Source: Thermodesulfobacteriota bacterium
GTDB taxonomy: Bacteria > Desulfobacterota > DSM-4660 > Desulfatiglandales > Desulfatiglandaceae
Direction: 5' to 3'
DNA: 22,082 nt
NCBI GenBank assembly: GCA_028278625.1
Contig: JANQDY010000173.1
Coordinates: 1 to 22,082 of the forward strand
The position numbers and the translations under genes were made by a program. This document shows positions 14,931-21,956 of this stretch, in pieces. Below the pieces are notes generated by a model. That model had not been told where the DNA came from. It worked only from the letters and a program-made list of their open reading frames with translations, and did no database searches. How positions within the stretch are numbered: position 1 is the first letter of the stretch; every line of letters starts with the position of its first letter.

Positions 14931-15134
14931 TTACGCCGTCGCTGTGAGTCCCACGGCCTCGGCATACTTCAGATAGGTTTCAACACCGGCAACCACGGCA
15001 CGCGCTTCAACCGCCAGGAGTTCGATGCCAACGAGAGAAACCCTTGCCCATGCGTCCACAACAACGCCCTTGTCCAGAATCCTGTCCACCACCTCTGCCA
15101 GACTTGAGGAAGCCATTGATTTTTCCATTGCCAT
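14931..15134 (-). CDS. gvpA: Gas vesicle major structural protein GvpA
   Basis: This 67-residue protein is a near-canonical Gvp[30 protein letters not shown], then [14 protein letters not shown]. GvpA polymerises into the gas-permeable, water-excluding ribs of the vesicle wall. The start at 15134 follows AAAGGAG at good spacing and gives the standard length; an upstream in-frame GTG would add 12 residues and remove that site. It is the first gene of the minus-strand array and lies behind a sigma-54 promoter at 15227-15241. It is shorter at the C-terminus than some GvpA proteins but complete in its conserved core. Confidence 0.98.
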   Translation of the reverse strand: MAMEKSMASSSLAEVVDRILDKGVVVDAWARVSLVGIELLAVEARAVVAGVETYLKYAEAVGLTATA

Positions 15135-15182
15135 GATAAATTCTCCTTTCTCCTTTTGAATTTGAACCACTTTTTACATCCT

Positions 15183-15199
15183 GGCAGCCCCACGCTGCC
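15183..15199 (-). promoter_or_regulatory. Hairpin in the gvpA 5' leader
   Basis: GGCAGC and GCTGCC form a perfect six-base-pair stem with a five-base loop. If transcription starts about 12 bases past the -12 element (near 15215), this hairpin begins some 16 bases from the 5' end. That is a common position for stems that protect abundant messages from decay. Confidence 0.5.
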
Positions 15200-15226
15200 G
15201 TTCCGTATTGCTTGCCAGTCTTATAC

Positions 15227-15241
15227 GCATGTGCCGTGCCA
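15227..15241 (-). promoter_or_regulatory. Sigma-54 promoter of gvpA
   Basis: The minus strand reads TGGCACG, four bases, then ATGC. The -24 element is a perfect match to the sigma-54 consensus. The -12 element keeps the invariant GC with one mismatch in TTGC. The GG-to-GC spacing is exactly as required. It lies 93 bases upstream of the gvpA start codon and 90 bases from the palindrome at 15331-15368. Confidence 0.85.
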
Positions 15242-15248
15242 AAAAATG

Positions 15249-15288
15249 CGATTTATTTCTATCCACTAAATTTTACACGATTTATTTC
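15249..15288. repeat. 11-bp direct repeat in AT-rich promoter-upstream DNA
   Basis: CGATTTATTTC occurs at 15249-15259 and again at 15278-15288, between the gvpA promoter and the palindrome. The spacing of 29 bases is just under three helical turns. It could be a bending or IHF-type region, though no good IHF consensus was found. Confidence 0.4.
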
Positions 15289-15330
15289 AAACAGATGCCC
15301 AAAAAACGGAAAAGTTGGGAAGTAGCTGGG

Positions 15331-15368
15331 TATGGCATTGACACCCCAATTGGGGCATGAATGCCATA
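15331..15368. promoter_or_regulatory. 38-bp two-level palindrome, likely activator binding site
   Basis: Outer arms TATGGCATT and AATGCCATA are perfect nine-base inverted repeats. They are centred exactly on an inner perfect 12-base palindrome, CCCCAATTGGGG, with four-base spacers on each side. The centre is about 109 bases from the -24 of the gvpA promoter and about 128 from the -24 of the divergent promoter, the usual range for sigma-54 enhancer sites. It is the natural candidate for binding the NtrC-type activator encoded at 16445-17854 (inference). Confidence 0.8.
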
Positions 15369-15476
15369 GAAGTGAATGGTGAATGGTTGTTGGTTCATCT
15401 AAAAAAAACGGATGGAACTGGTTTGGGAGGGGGCAATAGCAAGAACGCCTGAACGCCAGCAATTTGGTTTGACTTT

Positions 15477-15492
15477 TGGTCCCGCAATTGCA
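15477..15492 (+). promoter_or_regulatory. Divergent sigma-54 promoter
   Basis: The plus strand reads TGGTCCCGCAATTGCA. The GG and GC invariants are 12 bases apart as required and the -12 element TTGCA is perfect; the -24 element is weaker, with mismatches after TGG. It lies 54 bases upstream of the arginine-rich gene. Confidence 0.65.
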
Positions 15493-15503
15493 GTCTTATT
15501 GAA

Positions 15504-15516
15504 GGTCGAAAAGACC
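15504..15516 (+). promoter_or_regulatory. Hairpin at the 5' end of the divergent transcript
   Basis: GGTC and GACC pair around a GAAAA loop. The stem would start within a base or two of the start site predicted from the sigma-54 promoter. It mirrors the leader hairpin of gvpA, but the stem is only four base pairs. Confidence 0.35.
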
Positions 15517-15545
15517 ACAGCATGCTAGAAAGAGGAGGTATGACC

Positions 15546-15827
15546 ATGAGAATCTCAAAACGACCTTCGGACACGGCTACCATGGGTCATGTAAATCGTT
15601 TTCCAAGAACGATTCAAACCACCCTTCATGAACAGGTCCCCATCCGTCGACTACGGAACCTGAAACACAGCAAAATGATCCGTGGAACCCGGGATGTGGA
15701 AAGGTTGGGGACAACGGACTGGGATCGTCGCGTTTCCAGAAAGAACAGGCGGCGCGCGCGACGAAAATACCGTCAGAAGACCATCTTCTTTCGCGCAATG
15801 GAAGGGGATGTCTACGCCGGGGCTTAA
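15546..15827 (+). CDS. Small arginine-rich protein divergent from gvpA
   Basis: This 93-residue protein is not one I recognise. It has 20 Arg and 6 Lys, concentrated in the C-terminal half (R-R-V-S-R-K-N-R-R-R-A-R-R-K-Y-R), and ends E-G-D-V-Y-A-G-A. There is no signal peptide or membrane segment. The start is ATG at 15546, seven bases after a perfect AGGAGG; an ATG at 15540 is only one base from that site. The sigma-54 promoter at 15477-15492 and the shared palindrome suggest it is switched on with gvpA. It is the only convincing plus-strand gene here. It could bind nucleic acid or an acidic partner such as a coiled-coil Gvp protein. A real gene is likely; its function is unknown. Confidence 0.7.
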   Translation: MRISKRPSDTATMGHVNRFPRTIQTTLHEQVPIRRLRNLKHSKMIRGTRDVERLGTTDWDRRVSRKNRRRARRKYRQKTIFFRAMEGDVYAGA

Positions 15828-16135
15828 CCACCACAAACATGTGAAGCTCCGGCATTTGCCGATGATGATCGGACCTGTATCAACGATAATTTCGGTCGTC
15901 ATCGATCATGAGCCTTGCATCCAGATCGGCATCTTCCGGTTCTTGGGTTACCGATAGAGACTCTAAACCGCCTTCGGAAAAACCCTTATGAAGAAGTAAA
16001 TTAGGACATGGAGATGGGCTTCCGAGCGTTTCTGGAAAAGTTCGTCCTGCGGGGGAAGCTGGCTCGTACGGCGCGGCGGGGGGAGATAATGGACAATCGT
16101 CATTGCTCATTACCTTGTCACTCAGTTCAATTTGT
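15828..16135. other. Stretch with no convincing gene
   Basis: No gene with a good start and recognisable product is seen. A minus-strand open frame at 15880-16110 is Pro/Ser-rich and has no ribosome binding site. A weak CCGAT/ATCGG hairpin lies near 15858-15871 after the arginine-rich gene; it has no U-tract. Confidence 0.5.
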
Positions 16136-16156
16136 CAGTTATCAGTTTTCAGCAGG
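16136..16156 (+). repeat. Heptamer array, left arm of an inverted pair
   Basis: The units CAGTTAT, CAGTTTT and CAGCAGG are tandem. Bases 16137-16152 are a perfect 16-base inverted match to 16360-16375, so the truncated gene between them is bracketed. Confidence 0.8.
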
Positions 16157-16182
16157 GGCATATTGATTTCAGTCTGTCTTTT

Positions 16183-16344
16183 TCATGGATTTGCTGAGTT
16201 GAGTCCTACGAGCATCGCCGATGCTTCTTTTGTTTCTTGATCACGAAACCCGAAATCATTCATGTCCCCAAGGTATCTATACAAATCCGCACACAATCGT
16301 GAAGATCTTCTCCATACTTCCAAGTCCTCAAATTTTAATACAAC
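16183..16344 (-). pseudogene. Truncated four-helix-bundle (23S rRNA intervening-sequence type) gene
   Basis: The frame reads V-L-K-F-E-D-L-E-V-W-R-R-S-S-R-L, then F-G-F-R-D-Q, the start of the S23/four-helix-bundle family (K-F-E-D-L-x-V-W ... G-L-x-x-Q). The expected continuation (S-I-P-x-N-I-A-E-G) is missing: the frame runs into unrelated sequence and stops after about 54 residues, against the usual 110-125. No proper start codon remains, because the frame enters from the heptamer array. It is a broken copy and probably not functional. Confidence 0.7.
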
Positions 16345-16348
16345 CGTC

Positions 16349-16383
16349 CGTCCTGACAACTGAAAACTGATAACTACCAACTG
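16349..16383 (-). repeat. Heptamer array, right arm of an inverted pair
   Basis: On the minus strand five units read CAGTTGG, TAGTTAT, CAGTTTT, CAGTTGT and CAGGACG. It is inverted relative to the array at 16136, with the broken S23-type gene between them. Confidence 0.8.
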
Positions 16384-16444
16384 CATCCCACAACTTCTCT
16401 TTCGGTTTCGTGTATGGCAAGCATCAGATACTGGTTCTTGGTTA

Positions 16445-17854
16445 TTATGTGAGCCCGTGGGTTTTGATTTTTCTAAGGAGGGTTTTGTAATCGATCTTGA
16501 GAGTTCGAGCCGCGGCGCTTTTGTTGCCCCCCGATTTCCTTAACACTTCCGTAATGATCTCGATTTCAGCTGCATTTACCTGCTCATTGACTATTTCCCT
16601 GAGGGACCCCTTCCCCATTGCGGAGTGGGAGCGGACCTGGGACCCTTCAGGGGCAGGGTGCCGTGACGTGAACCTCAGATGAGAGTCCTTGATGGCGCTT
16701 TCTTCTTCACTTAAAAGCGCCGCCTGTCGGATCACGTTTTTCAGTTCCCGCACATTTCCTGGCCAGGGATAGGCTACAAGGGCCAGGAGGCCTTCCTTGG
16801 AAAAACCTGCACATTTCTTTTTCAGGTCCCTTTCCGCTTCATCCAGAAATCTTTTGGCCAGATAGGGGATGTCTTCCGCCCTTTCTTTTAGGGAAGGCAT
16901 TTTTAGGAAAAATTCATTCAGACGAAAATAGAGATCCTGTCGGAACCGCCCTTTTTTCAGGTCTACAGCAAAGTATTGATTGGTTGCGGCGATGATTCGA
17001 ACACTCACCGGTACGGGCTTCTTGCTGCCCAGTCTCCAAATCATGCGCTCCTGAAGGGCGCGGAGCAGCTTTTGCTGCGTGGCATAGGAAAGGTTGCCAA
17101 TCTCGTCCAGAAAAAGGGTCCCTTCATGGGCCATTTCGAAGTGACCCGGTCTGTCTCGGTCAGCGCCGGTAAAAGCGCCTTTATTTGACCCGAACAGTTC
17201 ACTTTCCACCAGGGTTTCAGGGATGGCACCGCAATCGAGCCCCACAAACGGGCCTTTTCTGGCTCGGCTCAAATCATGAATGTATCGGGCGATCAATTCC
17301 TTGCCCGTACCGCTTTCTCCTTCTATGAGAACCGTAAACGTCGTTGGCGCAACTTTTTCCGCCCGCTCAAGTAGTTTCCTGACGGGATCGCTGGTTCCCA
17401 TCTGCTTTAAAAGGGTGGCTCTTTCGGAAAGAACCCTTCGCAAATAAGCCATTTCCTGCATTAAGCCACCGGTTTCGAGGGCGCGCTTAATGGTGAAAAG
17501 GAGATCGTTATTGTCTACGGGCTTGGTCACATAATCATAAACACCCAGCTTCATGGCCTTTACCGCGGAGTCGACTTCACCATAAGCCGTGATCAAAACA
17601 ACGGGTACGGCCGGGATGATCCGTTTCATTTCAGCGGCTACAGCCAAACCGTTCATGCCAGACATTCTGTAGTCCATGAGAACTAAATCAGGAATCTCCC
17701 TTTCCACGAGACTCAGCGCTTCTTGACCATCCGAGGCCTGAATGACGCCATATCCGACCGCTTTTAAAACATTTCCCGTGGCCCACCTGAAATCCTCATC
17801 ATCGTCCACAAGAAGTATTCTGGTTTGTGTAATCACGTTTGCCTCTTCAACCAT
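16445..17854 (-). CDS. NtrC-type sigma-54-dependent response regulator
   Basis: This 469-residue protein has the full activator layout. The receiver domain (about 11-125) has D17-D18, phosphoacceptor D61 (L-M-D-Y-R-M), T89 and K111. The AAA+ domain (about 150-385) has Walker A G-E-S-G-T-G-K-E at 179-186, the sigma-54 contact loop G-A-F-T-G-A at 226-231 and Walker B T-L-F-L-D-E-I-G. A Fis-type helix-turn-helix lies at about 430-466 (N-K-S-A-A-A-R-T-L-K-I-D). Phosphorylated NtrC-type proteins bind distant dyads and drive open-complex formation by sigma-54 polymerase. Its start overlaps the end of the kinase gene by eight bases; a GTG at 17836 after GAAGAGG is an alternative. It is the likely activator of gvpA and the divergent gene (inference). 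Confidence 0.96.
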   Translation of the reverse strand: MVEEANVITQTRILLVDDDEDFRWATGNVLKAVGYGVIQASDGQEALSLVEREIPDLVLMDYRMSGMNGLAVAAEMKRIIPAVPVVLITAYGEVDSAVKAMKLGVYDYVTKPVDNNDLLFTIKRALETGGLMQEMAYLRRVLSERATLLKQMGTSDPVRKLLERAEKVAPTTFTVLIEGESGTGKELIARYIHDLSRARKGPFVGLDCGAIPETLVESELFGSNKGAFTGADRDRPGHFEMAHEGTLFLDEIGNLSYATQQKLLRALQERMIWRLGSKKPVPVSVRIIAATNQYFAVDLKKGRFRQDLYFRLNEFFLKMPSLKERAEDIPYLAKRFLDEAERDLKKKCAGFSKEGLLALVAYPWPGNVRELKNVIRQAALLSEEESAIKDSHLRFTSRHPAPEGSQVRSHSAMGKGSLREIVNEQVNAAEIEIITEVLRKSGGNKSAAARTLKIDYKTLLRKIKTHGLT

Positions 17855-19391
17855 GGGGTGACTTTTTCATTTCTTCCGATTCAAACGGCAGCCTTACCAG
17901 GAATCGCGTACTCCTTTTCTCTTCACATTCAACCGCTATCAGGCCTCCGTGCTGCATCACGATGGCGTCACAGATGCTGAGACCAAGACCGGTGCCGCCT
18001 TCTTTGGTGGTGAAGAAAGGATCGAATATCCGCTTTTGAGACGGCTCCGCAATGCCCGGTCCGTCGTCGGCAACGCTGAATTCCAGCTTTGGTTCCCCGG
18101 TTGGATCCCACCCCGTTGTGAGGGTGATTGTCCCTTTTGGTGATACGGCTTGAATGGCATTCTGGATCAAATTGATGCAAACCTGACCTATTTTTTCCTC
18201 ATCCGCAGGGATTCTTGGTAACCCTATTTGAAATGATTTTATAAATTGGATATCAGAGTGATGTGACCCCATCTTTGCCATATCAAGCATTTTTTCGAGC
18301 AATTGATTCAGATCAACCATTTTAAATTTCAATTGATCCGGACGCGCATAGGCCAGGAGCTCGCCAATCAGCTTACTTGCCCGTTGGCTGTTTCGATGTA
18401 TGACTTCGAAATTTTCGGCAATCAAACCGGAAACGTCCATGTTTTCCAAACAGAACTGTGTGCAGGAACTGATGACGGCCAGAGGATTTCTCAATTCATG
18501 TGCGAGTCCCGAGGAGAGTTGACCCAGGGATGCCATCTTTTCAGACCGAACCATCATTTCTTCCATGTGTTTCTTTTGGGAGATGTCTCCCAGAAAGCAT
18601 AAATCTGCCGGCTTATCCTTCCAGGTGCTTTCCACCATCCGGATGTCCATCCACAAAAACGAACCATCTTTTTTCCGAATTCTGAATCTTTGCGCAGTGA
18701 ATGAGTGTGCAAAGGATTGCTCGGCCTCAGTTGTTTCCTTTCGGTGCTTTGCACAATCCTCAAGATGCACCAGATTCAAGAGCGGCTGATTTTCAATTTC
18801 GTGGCGGGAGTATCCGGTGAGCACGCAAAACCGTTTATTGACGAATTCTATGAGATTGTCCTGAACGATGACGATCGCATCCGTGGCGTTGTTGACGATG
18901 TTCTTGTATTTGATCTGGCATTCCCTGAGGCGAAATACCTTCTCCTTAAAACCCTCCTCCAGCTCCCTAATACGGGCTTTAAGTGCCTCTTTTTCATTTG
19001 AGTTTCTTAATACAAGGGCCCTGTTATCCAGGGCTCTTTTGATGGTTATTTTGAGTTCCGAAGTGTCAAAAGGCTTGATCAGATAATCAAATGCGTTGTA
19101 ATCAAAAAACGCTGTTTCAAGATCCTTTAAGTGTGTTTGGCCCGTGATGATCAAAACTTCGGTGTTTTTATCGATGGTCTTGATTTCTTTGAACGCTTGC
19201 ATTCCTCCCAGCTTTGGCATTCTGAGATCGAGTATTGCTAGATCAATGGGGTGGTTTTCCGCCACTTCCACCGCTTCTTCACCATCAGACGCATAAAAAA
19301 GCGTGTATTTCTCACCTCGAAGCACATTGTCAAACAGCTTTAGAATGGGGGGTTCATCATCGGCAATCAGGATGTTTGGTTGAGGGGGCAT
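17847..19391 (-). CDS. Hybrid sensor kinase: receiver, PAS, histidine kinase
   Basis: This 514-residue protein has a receiver at the N-terminus (about 5-120, phosphoacceptor D55, K106), a short coiled coil, a PAS domain (about 160-275) and a kinase core. The core has H298 (L-A-H-E-L-R-N-P), an N-box with N-L-I-Q-N-A-I-Q-A, D-D-G-P-G-I and G-T-G-L-G-L-S-I. No membrane segment is seen, so it is cytoplasmic. An N-terminal receiver means it may itself be controlled by another kinase. The gene overlaps the NtrC-type gene, so the two form a cognate pair. The ATG at 19391 follows GAGGT; upstream in-frame codons lack the receiver pattern. Confidence 0.94.
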   Translation of the reverse strand: MPPQPNILIADDEPPILKLFDNVLRGEKYTLFYASDGEEAVEVAENHPIDLAILDLRMPKLGGMQAFKEIKTIDKNTEVLIITGQTHLKDLETAFFDYNAFDYLIKPFDTSELKITIKRALDNRALVLRNSNEKEALKARIRELEEGFKEKVFRLRECQIKYKNIVNNATDAIVIVQDNLIEFVNKRFCVLTGYSRHEIENQPLLNLVHLEDCAKHRKETTEAEQSFAHSFTAQRFRIRKKDGSFLWMDIRMVESTWKDKPADLCFLGDISQKKHMEEMMVRSEKMASLGQLSSGLAHELRNPLAVISSCTQFCLENMDVSGLIAENFEVIHRNSQRASKLIGELLAYARPDQLKFKMVDLNQLLEKMLDMAKMGSHHSDIQFIKSFQIGLPRIPADEEKIGQVCINLIQNAIQAVSPKGTITLTTGWDPTGEPKLEFSVADDGPGIAEPSQKRIFDPFFTTKEGGTGLGLSICDAIVMQHGGLIAVECEEKRSTRFLVRLPFESEEMKKSPHG

Positions 19392-19490
19392 TGCAGACCT
19401 CAGACCTGTGTTAAAGCGCTTCCAGAATATACTAACATATTGTGGAATACTGAACGAGAAACACTCAGTGGGCGGCAACTATTTATATTG

Positions 19491-19520
19491 ATGCTACCGC
19501 AGATGTTCTGGACTTGTCAA
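19491..19520 (-). promoter_or_regulatory. Candidate sigma-70 promoter for the kinase/activator pair
   Basis: On the minus strand a perfect -35 TTGACA (19520-19515) is followed after 18 bases by TAGCAT (19496-19491), which matches the -10 consensus in four of six bases. It is about 100 bases upstream of the kinase start. Confidence 0.45.
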
Positions 19521-19542
19521 GCAATGAGGGTGGGACGAATCA

Positions 19543-20244
19543 TTATGGATGACATCGCAACGCTTCATCAGGTTTGTGCGTGATAGGAGACACCATATAA
19601 GCGGACAACAATGTCAGCAATTCCCGGGGACCTTTGCCGTAAAGAATTTTCAGATAGGCTGCAATCTTATCCTTTTGTTTCAATTCTCTAACATCAATAT
19701 CTTTGTCCAAGTGGGCCGTTATTTCATGAAATGCGCCGATGAAGAGTACGCCCCGTCGCTCTAATGTTTTGTTGATGCGTTGGGCAGCAAAACGGTCGCG
19801 GTCGGCGAGTAAGCGGTTCCCGGAATCACAAATGATGCTTTCTGTTTTGTCCGCCAGGTGATTGGTCGCGTATTCCCGGGCTCTTATCAGTTCCTTTTGG
19901 AGCAGTTCGAGATCCTCCGTCTTTCTGAGGTGAGCGCCCCTTTTCATCAAGTCAAGTACAATTTGGTGGTTCCTGCTCCCTCTATGGGCGCCTTCGCGAA
20001 TAATTCGTTCTGCGATTACACCCCCAAACGGCAAACCGTCCTGAAAGATTTCGAGACCGTTGGCCTCGATTTCCCGGAAATACCTTGCGATTTGTTCCCA
20101 AAAGGACTCGACAACCTTCCGGTGGTGTTCCCATTCTTCTTGACCGATCAAATCCCTTCCTTTTAGAGCAGCAGCGTCGGAAACAGTCCCGAGGTCTGCC
20201 GCTTCATGAATGACGGGAATATAAAGGAGGGTTCTCATGAACAT
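19543..20244 (-). CDS. Conserved protein of unknown function
   Basis: This 233-residue protein begins M-F-M-R-T-L-L-Y-I-P-V-I-H-E-A-A-D-L-G and contains G-S-R-N-H-Q-I-V-L-D-L-M-K-R-G-A and G-V-L-F-I-G-A-F-H-E. I remember similar openings in proteins annotated as hypothetical in bacteria and archaea, but I cannot name the family. It has no signal peptide or obvious membrane segment and is probably cytoplasmic. It lies 74 bases downstream of the XRE-GvpH gene and may share its transcript. The start lacks a good ribosome binding site; the second Met (20238) is equally possible. Any link with gas vesicles is by position only. Confidence 0.75.
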   Translation of the reverse strand: MFMRTLLYIPVIHEAADLGTVSDAAALKGRDLIGQEEWEHHRKVVESFWEQIARYFREIEANGLEIFQDGLPFGGVIAERIIREGAHRGSRNHQIVLDLMKRGAHLRKTEDLELLQKELIRAREYATNHLADKTESIICDSGNRLLADRDRFAAQRINKTLERRGVLFIGAFHEITAHLDKDIDVRELKQKDKIAAYLKILYGKGPRELLTLLSAYMVSPITHKPDEALRCHP

Positions 20245-20318
20245 GCACCAAATTGACGAACATCACAACGCGTGGCCACGGTCGTAATAACTGACTAACG
20301 GACCGAAAAATTAGGAAC

Positions 20319-21404
20319 CTATATTTTCATGGTGGGAATTTTGATCTCCAGCATGCCGTTCTTGTAAGACCATGTCATGGTGTCTGCTGTAGCTTCTCGT
20401 GAAAGCAGCACTTCTTTTTGGTATTTTCTGTTCTTACTGTCGGCACTGATGTTCAAAATATCCCCTCTGATCTCTAACTTAATATCCTTTTCATCAATGC
20501 CCGGCATTTCAGCCACCAGATGAATCTGCTCAGGCTCATCGAAAATGTCAAGGATCGGTTCACGTACCTCTTCAACAATCGGGCCTTTTGGGGTTTTTTT
20601 TATGTTTCCAAATGGTTGTACGGATGCTTTCCCATCACCCATGGTGCTAACTCTGACACCATAGACACCCTTTAAATCCTGAAGTCCCTTTATTTTTTTC
20701 AGGCCGCTAAAGTTGATTTCACCCGATTTAGATATTTCTTCACCTTTCTCAGAGAGTTTGGATGCTGCTTCAATCAAATCTCCCAGCCCTCTGAGTAGAC
20801 CTCCCAATCCAAAATCGGCATTGACACCCGCTTTTCTTTCTTCCATTTTTGTTCCCTCCTCTTTAGAAACCCTTTTCGGTTCATTGTTGCTGGTTATTTC
20901 CCAAACGCCTTCCTTTTCCGAACAGCTCAAATGGTTTGCATCGAGAACGGCTTTGAGTCCTTTTATAAGACCGTACCCGGCCAGACTTGACAGGACCGGC
21001 ACCGCACTTACTAAGGTAGTCGAAACGTTTAAAGACGCGCCCGCAATGGTACCCAGCCCGGCCAAAATACCCGATGGTGTCAGCTCTTTTACCATGCGGG
21101 AATTCATGTCATCGGAAGAATTCTGGACATTCTCACCAATCCCTTCCAGCAAGGATGCGAAATGGTCCCTATCTTCTTGATTTAAATTAATAAATTTGGA
21201 TATTCCGATAAGTTGAATTGCTTTCAGACGATTCATAAGCGCTTCGGAAGGTAATGTTTGGCCTGCTTCAATCCTCATGATCGTGCTTCTAGACACACCC
21301 AGCGTTTTGGCCAGATCCGCCATGGACATACTGCCGAATGTTCTTCGAATGTCCTTTAGTACTTCTCCGCAATTTTCCCGATTAACTCTCTGAGGCTTCT
21401 TCAT
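20319..21404 (-). CDS. gvpH: XRE-type regulator fused to GvpH (Hsp20-like)
   Basis: From the ATG at 21404 this is 361 residues. Residues about 15-62 are an XRE helix-turn-helix (M-A-D-L-A-K-T-L-G-V-S-R-S-T-I-M-R-I-E-A-G). Residues about 110-154 are Gly/Ala-rich and hydrophobic. Residues 187-361 are GvpH: G-L-G-G-L-L-R-G-L-G-D-L-I-E-A-A, then an Hsp20/alpha-crystallin core (H-L-V-A-E-M-P-G-I-D-E-K-D-I). An internal ATG at 20846 has a strong ribosome binding site, so free GvpH may also be made. An upstream ATG at 21452 would sit at the predicted transcription start and is less likely. Hsp20 proteins are ATP-independent holdases. The fusion would couple a chaperone to DNA binding, possibly autoregulation. 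Confidence 0.88.
   Translation of the reverse strand: MKKPQRVNRENCGEVLKDIRRTFGSMSMADLAKTLGVSRSTIMRIEAGQTLPSEALMNRLKAIQLIGISKFINLNQEDRDHFASLLEGIGENVQNSSDDMNSRMVKELTPSGILAGLGTIAGASLNVSTTLVSAVPVLSSLAGYGLIKGLKAVLDANHLSCSEKEGVWEITSNNEPKRVSKEEGTKMEERKAGVNADFGLGGLLRGLGDLIEAASKLSEKGEEISKSGEINFSGLKKIKGLQDLKGVYGVRVSTMGDGKASVQPFGNIKKTPKGPIVEEVREPILDIFDEPEQIHLVAEMPGIDEKDIKLEIRGDILNISADSKNRKYQKEVLLSREATADTMTWSYKNGMLEIKIPTMKI
20846..20860 (-). promoter_or_regulatory. Internal ribosome binding site and ATG for free GvpH
   Basis: Inside the fusion gene, AGGAGGG (20860-20854) lies seven bases before an in-frame ATG (20846-20844), exactly at the junction between the regulator half and the GvpH half. Translation from here would give a 175-residue GvpH of ordinary size. 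Confidence 0.65.
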
Positions 21405-21435
21405 GGAGGTCCATCTCTCAGACTGTGCTATTGCT

Positions 21436-21461
21436 GTTGCATACTGTTGCATTTAGTTGCA
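21436..21461. promoter_or_regulatory. Operator: three GTTGCA repeats, 10-bp period
   Basis: GTTGCA occurs at 21436, 21446 and 21456, one helical turn apart, so all copies face the same side of DNA. The array abuts the -10 element and covers the predicted start site of the XRE-GvpH gene. Repression by the XRE domain of that same protein is the simplest reading (inference). Confidence 0.65.
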
Positions 21462-21489
21462 ATATTAACCATCCTTAAATCCTTGTCAA
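21462..21489 (-). promoter_or_regulatory. Sigma-70 promoter of the XRE-gvpH gene
   Basis: On the minus strand TTGACA (21489-21484), a 16-base spacer and TAATAT (21467-21462) form a near-consensus promoter. The predicted start near 21455 leaves a leader of about 50 bases before the ATG at 21404. Confidence 0.75.
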
Positions 21490-21956
21490 CTATCTTTCTT
21501 GGGTGTTTTGTGATAACCGTTTGAATTCGTAAGGTAATTTAGATCACCAAACGGTCGCGGAGAAGGATCGTTCTTTTGGATTTGCCAATCATCTTTCTTT
21601 TCTTAGGCCATGTGAGGGCATTCATCTCAATATAGCGGATAATGGGGAGGGGTTTGAGGTGGCAATGGCCCATGAAAGGGCGCGAGCCGGTGAAAGCACG
21701 GGCCTTTTGGGAATCAGGGAGCGGGATGATCACCTGCTGGAAGGTCGCATCAACATTAAGAGCCAATCGGAAAAGGGGACTCATACCCTCGCCTTTTTTC
21801 CGGTTTCGCGGCTCCGTAAAAGGGAAGCGAAGGGCTGAAGATGAAAAAGAACCATCATCCAGTCATTGAGTTGTTCATTATATCGGTATCCTAAGAGCGA
21901 CAGGCCTCCTTATTCTCAACCATTGACTAATAATGTGAAATTCAATTTTCGGATAA
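21490..21956. other. Stretch with no convincing gene
   Basis: Only a weak minus-strand frame (21539-21784) is present. It contains P-I-I-R-Y-I-E-M-N-A-L, reminiscent of the R-Y-x-x-x-N-P segment of REP-associated (IS200-like) transposases, but nothing else of that family. It may be a decayed remnant or chance. No terminator with a U-tract was found. Confidence 0.4.

Noticed and set aside
15181..15200. TGGCAG...TGCC on the plus strand as a further sigma-54 site
   Set aside because: The GG-to-GC spacing is wrong; the sequence is better explained as a leader hairpin.
15331..15368. Reading the 38-bp palindrome as a bidirectional terminator
   Set aside because: It lies upstream of both divergent promoters, has no U-tract, and no gene ends toward it closely enough.
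15880..16110. Minus-strand frame of 76 residues, Pro/Ser-rich
   Set aside because: No ribosome binding site, odd composition, and position in repeat-rich DNA. Kept only as a note within the non-coding stretch.
21539..21784. Minus-strand frame of 81 residues with R-Y-I-E-M-N-A-L, faintly like a REP-associated transposase
   Set aside because: Only one short segment fits and the catalytic residues are missing. Too weak to call a mobile element.
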